Positions 52,124 through 60,781 of a stretch of DNA of 64,000 bases are shown piece after piece. The position numbers and the translations under genes were made by a program. Each line of letters begins with the position of its first letter. The stretch's first letter is position 1. The stretch lies in NCBI RefSeq assembly GCF_016405855.1, contig NZ_JAEFCA010000001.1:333316-397315 (forward strand), written 5' to 3'. This stretch comes from Flavobacterium sp. IB48. Its GTDB lineage: Bacteria; Bacteroidota; Bacteroidia; Flavobacteriales; Flavobacteriaceae. The notes beneath the pieces are model-generated. The model did no database searches and was not told the origin of the DNA. It saw only the letters and a list, made by a program, of their open reading frames with translations.

Positions 52124-53419
52124 TTAATTTATGGTTACTTTTATTTGTTTTACACGCTTTTTGTCTACTGTTTCTACTGTGAAAATACAGTTTTTAAAAG
52201 GTACTTTTTGATCCTTTTTCGGAAAATTACCTAAAATTTCTAGAATAAATCCCGCCAATGTTTCTGCTTCTCCTTTATGAGCTTCAAAAACATCTTCGTC
52301 AACATCTACAATTCTATAAAAATCTTTCAGGTTTATTTTTCCTTCAAAAAGAAAATTATTCTCATCTATTTGTGAGAAGTTCAGGTTTTCATCGTCAAAC
52401 TCATCACTAATATCTCCAACAATCTCTTCAATAACGTCTTCTAACGAAACCAATCCAGATGTTCCTCCATATTCATCAACCACAATTGCCAAATGGCTTT
52501 TTAGGCTCTGAAAATCCTTTAAAAGGTTGTCCAATTTTTTATTCTCAGGAACAAAAAAAGCTTCTCTGATTAAAGAAGTCCAGTCAAACTCTTCTTTATC
52601 AATATGAGGTAATAAATCTTTCACAAAAAGCACTCCTTCAATCTGATCAATATTATCACGATAAATAGGAATTCTCGAAAAACCAGTTTCAATTATTTTG
52701 GGATAAATCTCTGAGAAAGTTTCTGATATTTCCAATGCAAAAATATCTATTCTCGGACTCATTACTTGCTTTGTATCTGTATTTCCAAAAGAAACAATTC
52801 CTTCTAAAATCTTTTGTTCTTCTGTCGAAGTTCCTTCAGAATCTGTTAATTCTAAAGCCTGAGAAAGCTGATTAATAGAAAAATTATTCTTTTGCTTGCC
52901 TAATTTATTCTGTAAATATATTGTAAAAGCACGCATTGGCAAACTTACTGGAGAAAGCACTTTATCTAAAAATGCCAGCGGATAAGCAACGCCTTTAGCA
53001 AAACGAATGCTGTTTCTACTTGCGTAAACTTTAGGAAGAACTTCACCAAACAATAAAATTAAAAAAGTTACCAAGATAACTTCTAGAGTAAATTTAAAAG
53101 CTGGCGAACTTACATTGGCAAAAATATTCTGCCCCATGTAAGCAAATAAAATGACTACGCCAATGTTGAAAAAATTATTAGCAACCAACAAAGTCGCTAA
53201 AAGCTTTTTAGGCTTGTCTAATAAGTTCGAAATAATTTTACCTTTTGCAGGATTATCGTTTAAAGAATCATCGATATCTTGCTGTGATAAAGAAAAAAGG
53301 GCTACTTCGGCACCAGAAACGATTGCCGAAAGAAATAATAAAATAAAAATTCCGACGAAACCAATAATTAAATTAGCGTCAAGATTTGTAGAAAAAAGTA
53401 AACTGGGCTCTGGGTCCAA
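52124..53419 (-). CDS. gldE: Gliding motility protein GldE (CNNM/CBS family)
   Basis: GldE is an inner-membrane protein of the CorC/HlyC group that works with GldD. The 431-residue protein has a DUF21/CNNM membrane domain (about 15-195, SAIVSGAEVALFSLSQ), a pair of CBS domains (about 210-335, VMSPRIDIFAL and HLAIVVDEYGGTSGLVSLEDV) and a C-terminal CorC_HlyC domain (about 345-430). Family relatives move Mg2+ or Co2+, but transport by GldE is unproven. The ssb gene lies 26 bases upstream. Confidence 0.93.
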   Translation of the reverse strand: MDPEPSLLFSTNLDANLIIGFVGIFILLFLSAIVSGAEVALFSLSQQDIDDSLNDNPAKGKIISNLLDKPKKLLATLLVANNFFNIGVVILFAYMGQNIFANVSSPAFKFTLEVILVTFLILLFGEVLPKVYASRNSIRFAKGVAYPLAFLDKVLSPVSLPMRAFTIYLQNKLGKQKNNFSINQLSQALELTDSEGTSTEEQKILEGIVSFGNTDTKQVMSPRIDIFALEISETFSEIYPKIIETGFSRIPIYRDNIDQIEGVLFVKDLLPHIDKEEFDWTSLIREAFFVPENKKLDNLLKDFQSLKSHLAIVVDEYGGTSGLVSLEDVIEEIVGDISDEFDDENLNFSQIDENNFLFEGKINLKDFYRIVDVDEDVFEAHKGEAETLAGFILEILGNFPKKDQKVPFKNCIFTVETVDKKRVKQIKVTIN

Positions 53420-53445
53420 ATTGTATAAAATTAGTTAAACATCAC

Positions 53446-53883
53446 TTAAAAGGGCAGATCATTAATCGGGAGCCCTTCAGGAGCGTCAAAGTTAGTGTTT
53501 TTTGGCGACTCTGTATCTTGATTTTGTTTTGTATACGCAGTTTCTTTTTTGGTTGTCAGGAAAGTAAACTCAGTAACCTGAATTTCTGTAGTATATTTAG
53601 TGGTTCCATCTTCTGTTTGCCATTGACGAGATTTTATTCTTCCCTCAACATAAATCTTATCTCCTTTAGAAAGATATTTTTCGCAAATCTCTGCGGCTTT
53701 ATTACGCACAACCAAATTATGCCATTCTGTAGAAGTAATCTTTTCATTGGTCGTTTTATTGATATACACCTCATTGGTAGCCAATTGAAAACGTCCGATG
53801 CAGTTTCCTCCATCAAAATAATGCATCTTTACATCATCGCCTAAATGGCCAATAAGCATCACTTTATTTAATGTTCCGTTCAT
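53446..53883 (-). CDS. ssb: Single-stranded DNA-binding protein
   Basis: SSB coats single-stranded DNA in replication and repair. From the Met at 53883 the protein has 145 residues, an OB fold (about 1-105, NKVMLIGHLGDD and EWHNLVV) and a short flexible linker. The acidic tip INDLPF is the protein-interaction tail. An earlier in-frame Met (53907) would add eight residues (MGEIPPKT), atypical for SSB, so the later start is chosen. Confidence 0.94.
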   Translation of the reverse strand: MNGTLNKVMLIGHLGDDVKMHYFDGGNCIGRFQLATNEVYINKTTNEKITSTEWHNLVVRNKAAEICEKYLSKGDKIYVEGRIKSRQWQTEDGTTKYTTEIQVTEFTFLTTKKETAYTKQNQDTESPKNTNFDAPEGLPINDLPF

Positions 53884-53919
53884 AGTTTTTGGTGGTATTT
53901 CTCCCAAAGATACATTTTT

Positions 53920-54966
53920 TTAGCAATTTATTTCTTGCTTTTCTATAAAATTATATATCACAATAGGAAAAGGAAAAGTTTTTAATTTTTGAGAATCTAT
54001 TCCGTTTTCGATTTTATCTTGCACTCTAATTTTCCAGAATTGTATGTGCAGATGCTGATGCGAAAGTTTATGAATTACGGTCGATTCACTGTAATCTTCC
54101 ATACTTATAATAGTATAATCTGAAAAAAATTCGTTCTTGGCTTTTTTAGAAACCAAATCAAAATCGGCAATAGCTTCTGTTTCCAACAACGGAAACTCAT
54201 ATAAATTATGCCAGATTCCTTTTGCAGTTCTTTTTTGAATTAATGTATTTCCTAAGACATCTTCTAATATCAAATAATTAAAGTAACGATTGGTCACTTT
54301 TACTTTTTTCGATTTCACGGGAAGCTTGTTAACTTTTCCTTTTTGCAATGCAGCGCAACTTTCATTAAAAACGCAAACAGAACAATCAGGACTTTTAGGA
54401 ACACATTGCAGCGCGCCAAACTCCATTATGGCCTGATTAAAAATTGCAGGATTATCTTTTGGCATTAATTCTTGTGCTAAAGCAGCAAACTCTTTTTTAG
54501 TTGCCGGCAGCGCAATATCAGATTCTATATCAAAATAGCGAGATAATACTCTAAATACGTTTCCATCTACAACAGGAACAGATTCATTATACGAAAAAGA
54601 AGCTATTGCGGCAGCTGTATATTCGCCAACACCTTTAAGTTTTAAAAGTTCTTTATAAGAATCAGGAAAAACTCCATTTAGATCATTACTTATATATTGA
54701 GCCGTTTTATGAAGATTTCGAGCACGAGAATAATATCCTAAGCCTTGCCAAAGTTTCAAAATCTTCTCTTCTGGCGCATCTGCCAAATCTTTTACAGTAG
54801 GAAATTCCTTGGTAAATGAGAAAAAGTAAGGCATTCCTTGCGCAACTCGCGTTTGCTGAAGCATAATTTCTGAGAGCCAAATTTGGTACGGATCGACCGT
54901 TTTTCGCCACGGTAAATCACGCTTGTTCTGTAAATACCATTTTATCAATATGTTATAAAAATCCAT
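53920..54966 (-). CDS. mutY: A/G-specific adenine DNA glycosylase MutY
   Basis: MutY removes adenine mispaired with 8-oxoguanine. From Met at 54966 the protein has 348 residues. The helix-hairpin-helix region is LKGVGEYTAAAIASF. Catalytic residues are Glu in SEIMLQQTRV (residue 33) and Asp134 in VVDGNVFRV. A [4Fe-4S] loop with four cysteines (C-x6-C-x2-C-x5-C, VPKSPDCSVC) follows. The C-terminal Nudix-like domain (about 220-345) checks 8-oxoG. A promoter box at 54985-54992 overlaps the alternative ATG at 54987, which favours the later start. It leads the operon with ssb, gldE and gldD. Confidence 0.93.
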   Translation of the reverse strand: MDFYNILIKWYLQNKRDLPWRKTVDPYQIWLSEIMLQQTRVAQGMPYFFSFTKEFPTVKDLADAPEEKILKLWQGLGYYSRARNLHKTAQYISNDLNGVFPDSYKELLKLKGVGEYTAAAIASFSYNESVPVVDGNVFRVLSRYFDIESDIALPATKKEFAALAQELMPKDNPAIFNQAIMEFGALQCVPKSPDCSVCVFNESCAALQKGKVNKLPVKSKKVKVTNRYFNYLILEDVLGNTLIQKRTAKGIWHNLYEFPLLETEAIADFDLVSKKAKNEFFSDYTIISMEDYSESTVIHKLSHQHLHIQFWKIRVQDKIENGIDSQKLKTFPFPIVIYNFIEKQEINC

Positions 54967-54984
54967 TGCAAAATACTTAGATTG

Positions 54985-54992
54985 CAAAAGTA
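54985..54992 (-). promoter_or_regulatory. Candidate promoter -7 box of the mutY-ssb-gldE-gldD operon
   Basis: On the minus strand TACTTTTG matches TAnnTTTG, 19 bases before the mutY Met at 54966. No sharp -33 box is visible. Confidence 0.4.
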
Positions 54993-55025
54993 AATGTTTA
55001 TGTAATTAAAATTTAACGAATTAGC

Positions 55026-55057
55026 TTGATTAATTATTTTTTTAATTCCTATATTTG
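55026..55057 (+). promoter_or_regulatory. Promoter of the HU-family gene
   Basis: TTG at 55026-55028, a 21-base spacer, then TATATTTG at 55050-55057. Both boxes match the Bacteroidota consensus, about 50 bases before the start codon. Confidence 0.6.
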
Positions 55058-55106
55058 CAAACTCAAAAAAATAGTACACCATTTATAAAATAAAATAGGA
55101 AAGAAA

Positions 55107-55397
55107 ATGACGAAAGCAGATATCGTAGCGAAGATTTCAGAGAAACTAGGTCTTGAAAAAGGAGACGTTCAAGCAACAGTAGAAACTTTTATGGAAGAAG
55201 TGAAGACTTCTTTAGAAACTGGAGACAATGTATACCTTAGAGGTTTCGGTAGTTTTATCGTTAAAACTAGAGCTGAAAAAACTGGAAGAAACATTTCTAA
55301 AAACACTACTATTAAAATTCCAGCACACAACATTCCTGCGTTTAAACCTGCAAAAGTTTTTGTAGAAGGGGTTAAAACAAACAACGAAGCAAAATAA
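55107..55397 (+). CDS. HU/IHF-family DNA-binding protein
   Basis: A 96-residue histone-like protein. The dimerization helices (about 1-40, TKADIVAKISEKLGLEKG) are followed by the LRGFGSF motif and the DNA-binding arm (about 55-75). The arm has GRNISKNTTIKIP where most HU proteins have GRNP, so the intercalating proline is shifted. The tail ends VEGVKTNNEAK. It bends and compacts DNA. Thirty-odd bases later the small basic gene begins, and both are probably cotranscribed. Confidence 0.93.
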   Translation: MTKADIVAKISEKLGLEKGDVQATVETFMEEVKTSLETGDNVYLRGFGSFIVKTRAEKTGRNISKNTTIKIPAHNIPAFKPAKVFVEGVKTNNEAK

Positions 55398-55425
55398 TAT
55401 TAATTAACATAAAATCTGACACAAT

Positions 55426-55518
55426 ATGCCAAGTGGTAAAAAAAGAAAGAGACATAAGGTAGCGACTCACAAACGTAAAAAAAGAGCGAGAGCTAACCGC
55501 CACAAAAAGAAAAAGTAG
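55426..55518 (+). CDS. 30-residue very basic protein, possibly ribosome-associated
   Basis: An ORF of 30 codons that is easy to overlook: it starts MPSGKKRKRHKVATHK and ends in KKKK. It has 18 or more Lys, Arg or His and no acidic residue. The pattern RKxxxxxHKxKKxxRxxR resembles small basic ribosomal proteins of the bS22/mS38 (AURKAIP1/COX24) kind, and less so bTHX; this is an inference from composition and spacing. It lies 28 bases after the HU gene and has its own terminator overlapping the stop codon. Similar short proteins occur, as I recall, in many Bacteroidota. Confidence 0.72.
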   Translation: MPSGKKRKRHKVATHKRKKRARANRHKKKK

Positions 55519-55536
55519 TTTTAAACTACTTTTTTC
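55508..55536 (+). terminator. Intrinsic terminator overlapping the stop of the small basic gene
   Basis: Stem AAAAAGTAGTTT/AAACTACTTTTT around one T, then more T. The stop codon TAG is within the left arm. Confidence 0.7.
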
Positions 55537-55683
55537 TTTTTAAACGTTCATTGAAATTGGAGTTCTATAGTCTCAGTCACAGATTACAGTTTGCAGCTTT
55601 AAACTGCTTACCGGAACTAAAAACTGACAAAATAACTCCTTCGGGTTAATACCTGTTAAAATATTGTTTAATCCATCTGTAGA

Positions 55684-55720
55684 TAAGATTTTAGATTTTA
55701 GACCTAAGATTTTAGATTTT
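55684..55720 (+). repeat. Direct repeat of TAAGATTTTAGATTTT
   Basis: The 16-base word occurs at 55684-55699 and 55705-55720, a 21-base period. It is within a 263-base gap before rng that also holds a CAGTTT/AAACTG inverted repeat near 55588-55608. No gene or clear promoter is seen there. Confidence 0.6.
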
Positions 55721-55781
55721 TATAATCTATACTCTTCTCTCTTTTTTCTATTTTCTGAAAAAACAGATAAAAATTTACAGT

Positions 55782-57326
55782 GTGAATAAAGAATTAATCA
55801 TTAGATCTAGTTCTGATGCCGTAGATTTTGCCTTATTAAAAGATGGAAAACTAATTGAATTGCACAAAGAAGAAGAGAAAAGCAACTTTCAGGTTGGCGA
55901 TATTTTTATTGCTAAAATCAGAAAACCAGTTGCTGGACTTAATGCTGCTTTTGTAAATGTGGGCTTCGAAAAAGATGCCTTTTTACATTATCATGATTTA
56001 GGTCCAAACTTAGCTTCCCAACTGAAATTCATAAAACTTGTAAGCGCAGGTAAATTAAAAGATTTCTCCCTAAAAACCTTTCAGTTTGAAAAAGAGATTG
56101 ACAAAGATGGCATCATTACTGATATTTTAAGTGCCAATCAATCTGTTTTAGTTCAAGTAGTTAAAGAACCTATATCGACCAAGGGTCCAAGAATAAGTGC
56201 TGAGCTTTCTCTTGCCGGAAGATTTATCGTTCTAGTTCCTTTTTCTGATCGTGTTTCTATTTCTCAAAAAATAGAAGACAAAAAAGAAAAGGATCGTCTA
56301 AAAAAACTTGTTCTATCTATCAAACCTAAAGGATTTGGTGTTATTGTTCGTACAGTAGCAGAAGGCAAAAACGTAGCCGAATTAGAAAAAGATTTGCAGA
56401 ACCTGCTTGGCAGATGGTCTGCAATGTGTAAAAAATTACCAACTGCTCATCATCCATCAAAAGTATTAGGAGAGCTAAATAGAGCTTCTTCAATATTAAG
56501 AGATGTATTCAATGATACCTTTAGTGGTATCCAAATAGATGATGAAGAGTTGTACCATCAAACGAAGGAATATCTGCAAGAAATTGCTCCTTCAAAACAA
56601 TCGATTGTCAAGTTTTATCAATCAAATGACACTCCGATTTTTGAGAAATACAATATAGAGAGACAAATCAAAACTTCATTTGGCCGAACTGTTTCCATGA
56701 GTAAAGGTGCTTATCTTATCATAGAACATACCGAAGCCCTTCATGTCATTGACGTAAACAGCGGAAACCGTTCTAATAAAGCGACCAACCAAGAAGACAC
56801 AGCCATGGAAGTAAATATGATTGCCGCTGCTGAAATCGCAAGACAACTACGTCTGCGTGATATGGGCGGAATTATCGTAGTTGATTTTATCGATATGTCT
56901 AATCCAGAAAACAGGAAAGTTTTGTTCGACTTCTTGCGAGAAGAAATGAGCGACGATAAAGCAAAACATAAAATATTACCGCCTAGTAAATTTGGTTTGG
57001 TCCAGATTACAAGACAGCGCGTAAGACCAGAAGTGAATATCAAAACCAGAGAGGAAGATCCTAACAAACATAATGGTGAAATTGAAGCTCCAATTTTAAT
57101 CATTGATAAGATCACCGCTGATTTAGAAAGACTTTTAAAAACCCACAATAAAGTTGTGCTTAATACACACCCGTTTGTGGCTGCATACCTCAGCAAAGGT
57201 TTTCCATCATTACGTTCAAAATGGTTTTTTGAACATAAGAAATGGGTGAAAATCATACCTCGTGACGCTTACACGTATTTAGAGTATCATTTCTACGACA
57301 AAAAAGGAAATGTTATTACAGAATAA
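55782..57326 (+). CDS. rng: Ribonuclease E/G family endoribonuclease
   Basis: A 514-residue RNase G-type enzyme for rRNA maturation and mRNA decay. The start is GTG (VNKELIIRSS). An S1-like domain occupies about 36-125. Catalytic Asp324 lies in HVIDVNSGNRSN and Asp368 in VVDFIDMSNPENR, the Mg2+ ligands of the DNase I-like domain. The long C-terminal scaffold of RNase E is missing, which marks it as RNase G-type. A terminator follows 9 bases after the stop. Confidence 0.94.
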   Translation: MNKELIIRSSSDAVDFALLKDGKLIELHKEEEKSNFQVGDIFIAKIRKPVAGLNAAFVNVGFEKDAFLHYHDLGPNLASQLKFIKLVSAGKLKDFSLKTFQFEKEIDKDGIITDILSANQSVLVQVVKEPISTKGPRISAELSLAGRFIVLVPFSDRVSISQKIEDKKEKDRLKKLVLSIKPKGFGVIVRTVAEGKNVAELEKDLQNLLGRWSAMCKKLPTAHHPSKVLGELNRASSILRDVFNDTFSGIQIDDEELYHQTKEYLQEIAPSKQSIVKFYQSNDTPIFEKYNIERQIKTSFGRTVSMSKGAYLIIEHTEALHVIDVNSGNRSNKATNQEDTAMEVNMIAAAEIARQLRLRDMGGIIVVDFIDMSNPENRKVLFDFLREEMSDDKAKHKILPPSKFGLVQITRQRVRPEVNIKTREEDPNKHNGEIEAPILIIDKITADLERLLKTHNKVVLNTHPFVAAYLSKGFPSLRSKWFFEHKKWVKIIPRDAYTYLEYHFYDKKGNVITE

Positions 57327-57335
57327 AAAACAAAG

Positions 57336-57367
57336 AACCGCCTTTCGTGAGATTGGCGGTTTTTTTG
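57336..57367 (+). terminator. Intrinsic terminator after rng
   Basis: Seven-base-pair stem AACCGCC/GGCGGTT with a 12-base loop and seven or more T. Confidence 0.8.
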
Positions 57368-57436
57368 TTTTAAATCGTATTATTTTTAATATTATTCTTA
57401 CATTTACAAATTAAAATCTTTCTTTTAATTTGCAAA

Positions 57437-58207
57437 ATGCTTACCTATTCTTTTTTTATACGTTTTAAGACAGTTAGTCTTATTCTCATTCTTTCATTTT
57501 TAAACCTTTCAAGAATATCTGCTCAGAATGATACCATTTTCGTTGATCAAAATTGGAAAATAACGACGAAAGATAAGTCCGTTTATTACCGAATCAAACA
57601 GCAGAATAGGCCTATCGGAGCCTGCTGGCTTCAAAGAGGAGTTAAACAGACGTATCCTCTCAACTATTATTACATCGGCACAAATAATCTTCAATTCGAA
57701 GGTTTTTCGACGGATGAAAATGGAACCTATTTAACAGGAAATGCAAAATGGTATAATCAAAATGGAACGCTGACAGACTCTGCTTTTCTTTCACTTAAAA
57801 AGACTTTAGACTTTCCTTTAATTTTTGATTTAAATTATTCAACAGCAAATAAAAGCTTGTTTAGTGCCGGAGTTGAATTGTGCTTAAATAAAGATAGTTA
57901 CAATAAATTCTTTTTAGGAGCAGGATACGGAATTACAAACAGTTACAACGGAAATTATTTTGGTCTTCCTGATTTTCATTTATCCTACAATACTCAATAT
58001 TTATTGTTTTTAAAAGGAGGTGCGTCTACTAAACATGCATATATTGTTTCAGGCTTGACATTATTTAATATGATGGATTTAGGATTCGGCTATTCAAAAC
58101 CATTTTCAGACAACAAAATACCAGAAATAAAAGGGTTCACTATCAATACAACATTTAGACTTACTACTAAACCAAAAAAGATTTATACACAAATGAAAAT
58201 GATGTAA
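57437..58207 (+). CDS. Unknown envelope protein, possible outer-membrane barrel
   Basis: I do not recognise this 256-residue protein. A signal peptide (hydrophobic 12-28, cut near RISAQ) is followed by alternating polar and aromatic strands (FFLGAGYGITNSYNGNYFGL, YLLFLKGGASTKHAYIVSG), as in small beta-barrels. A repeated YNQNGT and FSTDENGTYLTGNAKW part at 90-112 resembles a MORN-like repeat. It is convergent with pbpC, two bases separating the stops. Confidence 0.65.
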   Translation: MLTYSFFIRFKTVSLILILSFLNLSRISAQNDTIFVDQNWKITTKDKSVYYRIKQQNRPIGACWLQRGVKQTYPLNYYYIGTNNLQFEGFSTDENGTYLTGNAKWYNQNGTLTDSAFLSLKKTLDFPLIFDLNYSTANKSLFSAGVELCLNKDSYNKFFLGAGYGITNSYNGNYFGLPDFHLSYNTQYLLFLKGGASTKHAYIVSGLTLFNMMDLGFGYSKPFSDNKIPEIKGFTINTTFRLTTKPKKIYTQMKMM

Positions 58208-58208
58208 C

Positions 58209-60605
58209 TTATTCTCTTACAATTTCGATTTTTCTTCTAATTTCATTTCCTGAAGCATCTACAACCGTAATATAATGCGTTCCTGTTGTTGGAGTTATAG
58301 GCAGTTCATGAAAGGTTTTAGTTGTAGCCTTATATACATCATCAACATACCAAAACAATACTTTATCCCTTTCAGAATACGCTACTTTTAAAATTACAGG
58401 CTGTATATTGCTGTTAAAATCCTTTGTTAAATAGATTTTACTATTTGCTTTCGGATAAATAAAATCCATCGTTGTGGTTTGTGTTCCTTCACAACCTTCT
58501 TTAAAAGGAGGCAACGGCAAATATTCTATATGCTGGCTTTTGTAATACCATGCCATAACAGGAGGCAGAACAAACCAGTTTTTAGTCACAATATTTTCAA
58601 TGCTTTCGCAACTGCTGTTTACTTGAAATTGTTCTGTTTTATCTAAATGAACGGTTTTATGATAGGGACATACTTTGGTTGATTTCCCTTTTTTAGGAAC
58701 CCATTGTTTGATTTTCGGACAATTGTCTTTTGCTAAATAGCCGCTTAAACGGCAAACCTCAACTTCGGATAAATCTTTATACGGTGTATCAAACCATCTT
58801 TGTCTTGGCAGTAAATTAAAAACATCAAATAAAATTGGCGCGGCACTGGTAACTCCTGTTAGAGTTGGCCTCCCCTCGCCCGTTGCGTTTCCTACCCAAA
58901 TTCCAACTACATATCTTGAATTGGTTCCAATTGCCCATGCATCTCTATTTCCAAAACTTGTTCCTGTTTTCCATGCAATTTTAAGCGAACTGTCATAAAA
59001 CTTCCAGGCTTCATCTCCTTCAGGTCTGTTGACTTCCTCCATTGCGTTGTATGTTAGCCAAATTGATCCAGCGCCTAGAATATTCTTTTGATCTGTTTCT
59101 GAGCCAAAATCGGGCTTAAAATCGTTTTTATAATTTAACTCTGTGAACTCATTCGTCCTATATTTTGCCTGATGTTTTGCAAAGTAATTTAATGTAGAAG
59201 AAAGATTAGCGTATGTCCTGCATAAATCCCATAAATTACTTTCGGCTCCTCCCAAAATTAGGGACAAACCGTAATGATCAGGCGTTTTATTTATGTTTTT
59301 TAATTTGAATTTTTGAAGCTCTTCATAAAACTTGTTTACAGTAAATTCCTGAAGCATCAAAACTGCGGGAATATTGAGTGAACGAGACAATGCACGATGT
59401 GCCGGAACAGCTCCGTCAAATGTCAAATTAAAATTTTGAGGTGTATACCCTGAAATTTGCGTTGGAATATCGGCTACTAAAGTATTCGGCAATAACTCGC
59501 CGTCATCTAACATCGCTCCATACAAAAATGGCTTTAAAATACTTCCTGTACTTCTTGGTGCATCAATAATATCGACATCTTTTTGATGATCCGCATCTGC
59601 TGGAGAATTCCCAACATAACTCATTACATTTCTACTCTGAACATCTATTACCAAAATAGCTAGATTATGAACTTCATTCTGCTTATACTGATTGTAATAA
59701 TATCTAGCAATTTGATTGACACGATTTTGTAAAGCATAATCAATTGTAGTTTTTACTCTTGTTCCTTCTTCATTTTTCGCCACTCTCTGCAACAAATGTG
59801 GTGCTATTTGAGGCAGATCGTATGGCTTTTGAGGAAGAGGTTCTTCTATAGATAGCTCGTACGTCTGTTTGTCTATTATTCCTTCCTGATGCAGTTTTAA
59901 TAAAAGACGGTTTCTTTTATTCAACAATTTAATTTGATTTTTTCCAGGATAAATTAAACTTGGCGCATTCGGTAAAACTGCCAAAACTGCATTTTCTGCC
60001 CAAGATAATTGATTGGACTGAACGCCAAAATAACGCCACGAAGCCATTTCTAATCCCACAACATTTCCCCCAAATGGTGCATGTGCTGCATACATTTCTA
60101 GAATTTCATTTTTAGAATAGCCTAATTCTAGTCTTGTCGCGAGAATAATTTCTATTATTTTTTCAAAATAGGTTCTGTTTTTTCCTTTTCGGGATAATCG
60201 AATGACTTGCTGAGTCAGCGTACTCCCGCCTCTAACTACTTTTCCTTCTTTTCTGTTTTGTTTAAAAGCATTTATCATCGCTCCGGGATTAAAACCTGGA
60301 TGGTTATAAAAGTATTCGTCTTCAAAATAAACAATGCATTTCTTGAATTTATCAGGAACGCTATCTTGTGCCGGAAAACGCCATTGCCCGTCACGTGCAA
60401 TTTTCGCTCCTAGAAGTTCTCCTTCTTTGCTTTCTATTACTGTCGAGTAAGGTTCCTTGAATAACATTCGGGGTATCGAAAAATAGTAAATCAGCAAGAG
60501 CAAAAATGCAATTGCTGATTTTATTTTATTTTTTTTAATCCAGTTTATGATGCGTTGTAAAAACGCTTTAATTTTATTTTTCAATGCTTGTTTTTTTAAC
60601 CGCAA
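58209..60605 (-). CDS. pbpC: Penicillin-binding protein 1C
   Basis: A bifunctional peptidoglycan synthase, 798 residues. One membrane helix (about 29-45) is followed by a GT51 glycosyltransferase domain with Glu95 in EDEYFYNH and GGSTLTQQVIR. The transpeptidase domain has active Ser355 in STGSILK and KTGT downstream (AWKTGTSFGNRDAW). A C-terminal BiPBP_C domain (about 700-795) completes it. It is directly downstream of the alpha-2-macroglobulin gene, the pairing also found in E. coli (yfhM-pbpC). Confidence 0.94.
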   Translation of the reverse strand: MRLKKQALKNKIKAFLQRIINWIKKNKIKSAIAFLLLLIYYFSIPRMLFKEPYSTVIESKEGELLGAKIARDGQWRFPAQDSVPDKFKKCIVYFEDEYFYNHPGFNPGAMINAFKQNRKEGKVVRGGSTLTQQVIRLSRKGKNRTYFEKIIEIILATRLELGYSKNEILEMYAAHAPFGGNVVGLEMASWRYFGVQSNQLSWAENAVLAVLPNAPSLIYPGKNQIKLLNKRNRLLLKLHQEGIIDKQTYELSIEEPLPQKPYDLPQIAPHLLQRVAKNEEGTRVKTTIDYALQNRVNQIARYYYNQYKQNEVHNLAILVIDVQSRNVMSYVGNSPADADHQKDVDIIDAPRSTGSILKPFLYGAMLDDGELLPNTLVADIPTQISGYTPQNFNLTFDGAVPAHRALSRSLNIPAVLMLQEFTVNKFYEELQKFKLKNINKTPDHYGLSLILGGAESNLWDLCRTYANLSSTLNYFAKHQAKYRTNEFTELNYKNDFKPDFGSETDQKNILGAGSIWLTYNAMEEVNRPEGDEAWKFYDSSLKIAWKTGTSFGNRDAWAIGTNSRYVVGIWVGNATGEGRPTLTGVTSAAPILFDVFNLLPRQRWFDTPYKDLSEVEVCRLSGYLAKDNCPKIKQWVPKKGKSTKVCPYHKTVHLDKTEQFQVNSSCESIENIVTKNWFVLPPVMAWYYKSQHIEYLPLPPFKEGCEGTQTTTMDFIYPKANSKIYLTKDFNSNIQPVILKVAYSERDKVLFWYVDDVYKATTKTFHELPITPTTGTHYITVVDASGNEIRRKIEIVRE

Positions 60606-60781
60606 AGGCGCAAAGTTCGCAAAGTTTTTCTCTCACAGATTTAGCAGATCTTATTTTTATCTGCTTGATCTTCAAAATCTGCGGGAGACCTTTTATCACA
60701 AAGATTTTTTACCCACAGATTACACAGATTAACATAGATTTAAAATCCTTTTAATTCGTATAATCTGTGGCTAAAAAAACT
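60606..60781. repeat. Cluster of dispersed-type short repeats between A2M and pbpC
   Basis: The gap holds three repeat-like strings: GCAAAGGCGCAAAGTTCGCAAAG near 60602-60624 (only its first bases lie in the pbpC start), AGCAGAT/ATCTGCT (60643-60649 with 60659-60665), and CCACAGATTA/TAATCTGTGG (60713-60722 with 60761-60770). The last encloses two more CACAGATTA-type words. Such ATCTGTGG strings are, as I recall, abundant between Bacteroidota genes. No gene is seen. Confidence 0.6.

Noticed and set aside
56741..57256. 171-codon minus-strand frame inside rng
   Set aside because: Antisense to the conserved catalytic core of RNase G; its length reflects codon composition only.
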